Program-made: the position numbers and the translations under genes
NCBI RefSeq assembly: GCF_047675955.1
Contig: NC_132925.1
Span: 20,670,688-20,734,687 of the forward strand
Length of the DNA stretch: 64,000 nt
Origin: Chlorocebus sabaeus
Taxonomy: Eukaryota; Chordata; Mammalia; Primates; Cercopithecidae
Direction: 5' to 3'
The notes under the pieces: generated by a model
What the model was told of the DNA's origin: nothing
The model's input: the letters and a program-made list of their open reading frames with translations, nothing else
The model's database searches: none
Shown here: positions 63,256-64,000 of the stretch, piece by piece
How positions within the stretch are numbered: the stretch's first letter is position 1
Layout of the letters: each line of letters begins with the position of its first letter

Positions 63256-64000
63256 CTGCAATAAAAGCAAGTAACATCAAAAGCGATGCTGAAGAGCACC
63301 ATCTAAGACAGAAGTCACACGTTCTTTACTATAAACAGTGTTCTCTCCTGGGTGAATGACTAAGTTCTACGGGCTTATGCCAGTGAAGTTCAACCTTCCA
63401 CATCCTCTCTACAAACCACAAGAATTGAGAATTCTCATTTTTGTTGTTGATCTTTAGTTGTTACTGTCACTTCCCAATATTCTGGTTTGCCTCTGGTGCT
63501 GAGGAAATACTAACTTAGAGGGAATTCTGGGTAGCCTCTCTGAGGTTGTTCAGAGTGTCCTGTCACCTGCTATTTGTTTCTTGCAGGACAGCCAGGTTCA
63601 TTCAAGGAAATGGAAAAGGCAACAGACTAACCACTGGTACTGTGTCTGTGCTGTCAGTTTGCAATCTCCAGCATGGCTGGACCTGACGTTCTCTCACAAA
63701 AAAGATAAGAATTAAACTTACTGTTCAAAAGCGACCACAAGTGTTCATATGATGCCCCCTGTATTCACTAGTATCTATTGCTGGTAAACAAATTGGTTCA
63801 CATATGAAACTCAACCCATTTGGACTGATAAATCAATGAGTCCAAAAGCAGTTTCAGATTTCATAAAATGCTAAATTAAATAACAGTATCTAAATACTCT
63901 GATAAACTTTTCAATGTTTATTCAAACTAGCAATAAGTAAATTAAACTTCACGCTGAATTTAGTTTGGTTACATATTTGGGCTTAAAAAAAAGATGACCC
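63256..64000. other. Intron (upstream edge of window)
   Basis: Intronic sequence upstream of the first visible exon. No exon with phase-1 borders was found and I recognise no repeat in it. Confidence 0.6.

Overview
The window is vertebrate, and specifically primate, nuclear DNA. It is AT-rich, has no bacterial-style operons, and is full of Alu, L1, L2, MIR and DNA-transposon copies. Two Alu copies (about 22.7 kb and 47.2 kb) carry sequence variants I associate with Old World monkey AluY subfamilies, and both have clean target-site duplications, so an Old World monkey (macaque-like) source is the best guess.

The window holds part of one gene, on the minus strand: the middle of ABI3BP (also called TARSH, target of Nesh-SH3), which encodes a secreted extracellular-matrix protein. 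I placed 38 small exons (33 to 93 nt) from 63255 down to 421, together about 2.5 kb of coding sequence (about 839 codons). Every exon starts and ends in phase 1 and has AG/GT borders. Neither the gene start with its signal peptide and first fibronectin type III domain, nor the gene end with the later fibronectin domain and C-terminal domain, is in the window. The last three exons (10083, 8345 and 421) match the ABI3BP sequence I remember and anchor the identification.

Layout: 63.3-58.3 kb holds irregular exons of the repeat region. From 56.9 to 36.8 kb lies a tandem array of about 2.2-2.9 kb units. Each unit has a short B exon (LEPVT...TTL type) followed by a longer A exon (RTRRPRPKTTPSPEVPQTKP type), and the introns are paralogous too. 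From 34.6 to 15.6 kb the A and B exons are more diverged and introns grow to 8.7 kb. From 13.4 to 0.4 kb the exons are unique, ending in the GVKQ exon. The encoded segment should be a long, disordered, Thr/Pro/Arg-rich linker that alternates basic and acidic patches. Because all exons are symmetric, any subset can be skipped without a frameshift.

Notable extras: a dead A exon at 48647-48730; twin acceptors 12 nt apart in most array B exons, with reciprocal loss in particular copies; a 45-bp templated insertion with an 18-bp target duplication at 55.65 kb; a 5' half of tRNA-Ser inserted in an old L1 at 6.0 kb; two near-spacerless perfect palindromes; and a possible unrecognised cassette exon at 27.6 kb. 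I saw no complete second gene, CpG-island promoter, CRISPR array or operon.
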